This document shows, one piece after another, positions 4,563-5,101 of a stretch of 5,101 nucleotides of DNA. The notes under the pieces are model-generated. The model did not search any database. It saw only the letters and a program-made list of their open reading frames with translations, and was not told the origin of the DNA. Made by a program: the position numbers and the translations under genes. Origin of the DNA: Chloroflexota bacterium (GTDB lineage Bacteria > Chloroflexota > Dehalococcoidia > SZUA-161); assembly GCA_016865955.1 (NCBI GenBank), contig VGNW01000172.1, positions 1-5,101 on the forward strand. The letters run 5' to 3'. Position 1 is the first letter of the stretch, and every line of letters begins with the position of its first letter.

Positions 4563-5101
4563 ATGTCTAGAGTTGGCAAGAGGCCGATAAAGGTTCCAAA
4601 GGGTGTGGAAGTATCGATAAAGGGAAACGAAATCAAGGTTAAGGGGCCCAAGGGCGAGTTATCCAGGGCTTTCCATGAGGATATGTCTGTTTCCTTGAAA
4701 GACGGTGTTCTTTCGGTGTCGAGGCCTACGGATAATAAGACGCATCGCGCTCTTCATGGTCTAACCAGAAGCCTGATTGCCAACATGGTCGAAGGTGTTA
4801 GTCAGGGGTTCAAAAAAACCCTCGAACTACAGGGAGTGGGCTATCGCGCCACGAAATCCGGAGATAAACTTGTTATTCAAGTAGGTTATACCAAACCTGT
4901 AGAGCTTGCTCCACCGCCCGGGATATCGCTGGCTGCCGAAGGGCCGACTGTAATTAGCGTGACAGGCATTGATAAAGAGCTTGTGGGCATGTTTGCCTCT
5001 CAGATTCGAGAGATCAAACCGCCTGACTCCTATTTGGGTAAAGGCATCAAATTCGCTGGCGAAAGACTGAGACGCAAGGCGGGCAAAGCGGGCAAGGTAG
5101 G
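4563..5101 (+). CDS. rplF: Large-subunit ribosomal protein uL6 (3' end cut by window)
   Basis: L6 has two similar alpha/beta domains and lies near the sarcin-ricin loop, at the landing site of the translation GTPases EF-Tu and EF-G. The reading frame from ATG 4563 gives 179 whole codons and runs off the window without a stop. L6 is usually about 177-184 residues, so only a few are missing. Seen are MSRVGKRPIKVPKGVEV, VKGPKGELSR (26-35), GVSQGFKKTLELQGVGYRA (78-96), and PDSYLGKGI (154-162), the C-domain signature with leucine at a position where lysine is usual. A basic RRKAGKAGK tail follows. GGGAG (4552-4556) lies 6 nt upstream of the start, in an 18-nt gap after rpsH. Confidence 0.97.
   Translation, partial: MSRVGKRPIKVPKGVEVSIKGNEIKVKGPKGELSRAFHEDMSVSLKDGVLSVSRPTDNKTHRALHGLTRSLIANMVEGVSQGFKKTLELQGVGYRATKSGDKLVIQVGYTKPVELAPPPGISLAAEGPTVISVTGIDKELVGMFASQIREIKPPDSYLGKGIKFAGERLRRKAGKAGKV

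Noticed and set aside
4806..4821. GGGTT-loop-AACCC with a run of seven A, considered as a terminator or a slippage site in rplF.
   Set aside because: The stem is only 5 bp, no T-run follows on the + strand, and the 0-frame reads AAA AAA ACC through a normal L6 sequence. It does not fit the classic A-AAA-AAN slippery pattern in phase.

Overview
The window is an uninterrupted stretch of a bacterial ribosomal-protein gene cluster, the joined S10 and spc operons, read entirely on the + strand. Thirteen genes follow the canonical bacterial order: rplB (5' end missing), rpsS, rplV, rpsC, rplP, rpmC, rpsQ, rplN, rplX, rplE, rpsZ (zinc-type rpsN), rpsH and rplF (last residues missing). All eleven complete genes have the expected family length and carry recognisable family signatures. 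I see no frameshift, insertion, mobile element, tRNA, CRISPR array or foreign gene.

Layout: bases 1-2703 hold the S10-operon part (L2, S19, L22, S3, L16, L29, S17). Bases 2707-5101 hold the spc-operon part (L14, L24, L5, S14, S8, L6). Gaps between genes run from a 1-nt overlap to 23 nt. Only 3 nt separate rpsQ from rplN, where E. coli has an operon boundary and promoter, so the two blocks are probably one transcript here. No intrinsic terminator is visible. No gene-free stretch reaches even 30 bases.

The products act together in the cytoplasm. L2, L22, L16, L29, L14, L24, L5 and L6 build the large subunit: peptidyl-transferase surroundings, exit tunnel, tRNA accommodation corridor, 5S rRNA protuberance and GTPase-factor site. 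S19, S3, S17, S14 and S8 build the small subunit: head, mRNA entry and early body assembly.

Organism: a bacterium of moderate GC content that uses ATG, GTG and TTG starts with AGGAGG-type ribosome binding sites. S14 is the short four-cysteine zinc form, and L24 also carries a CxxC/CxxC pair. These, with the style of S17, L2 and L16, fit Chloroflexota (possibly Dehalococcoidia). That placement rests on memory of the families and is only moderately secure; Bacillota and other zinc-type S14 lineages remain possible.

I found no previously undescribed system. The points worth a second look are small: two strong stem-loops inside rpsS and rplP, a TTG start for rpsC beside an out-of-frame ATG, extended anti-Shine-Dalgarno matches that settle start sites, two zinc-type ribosomal proteins in one operon, an alanine-rich S19 tail, and an unusual L22 tunnel hairpin.
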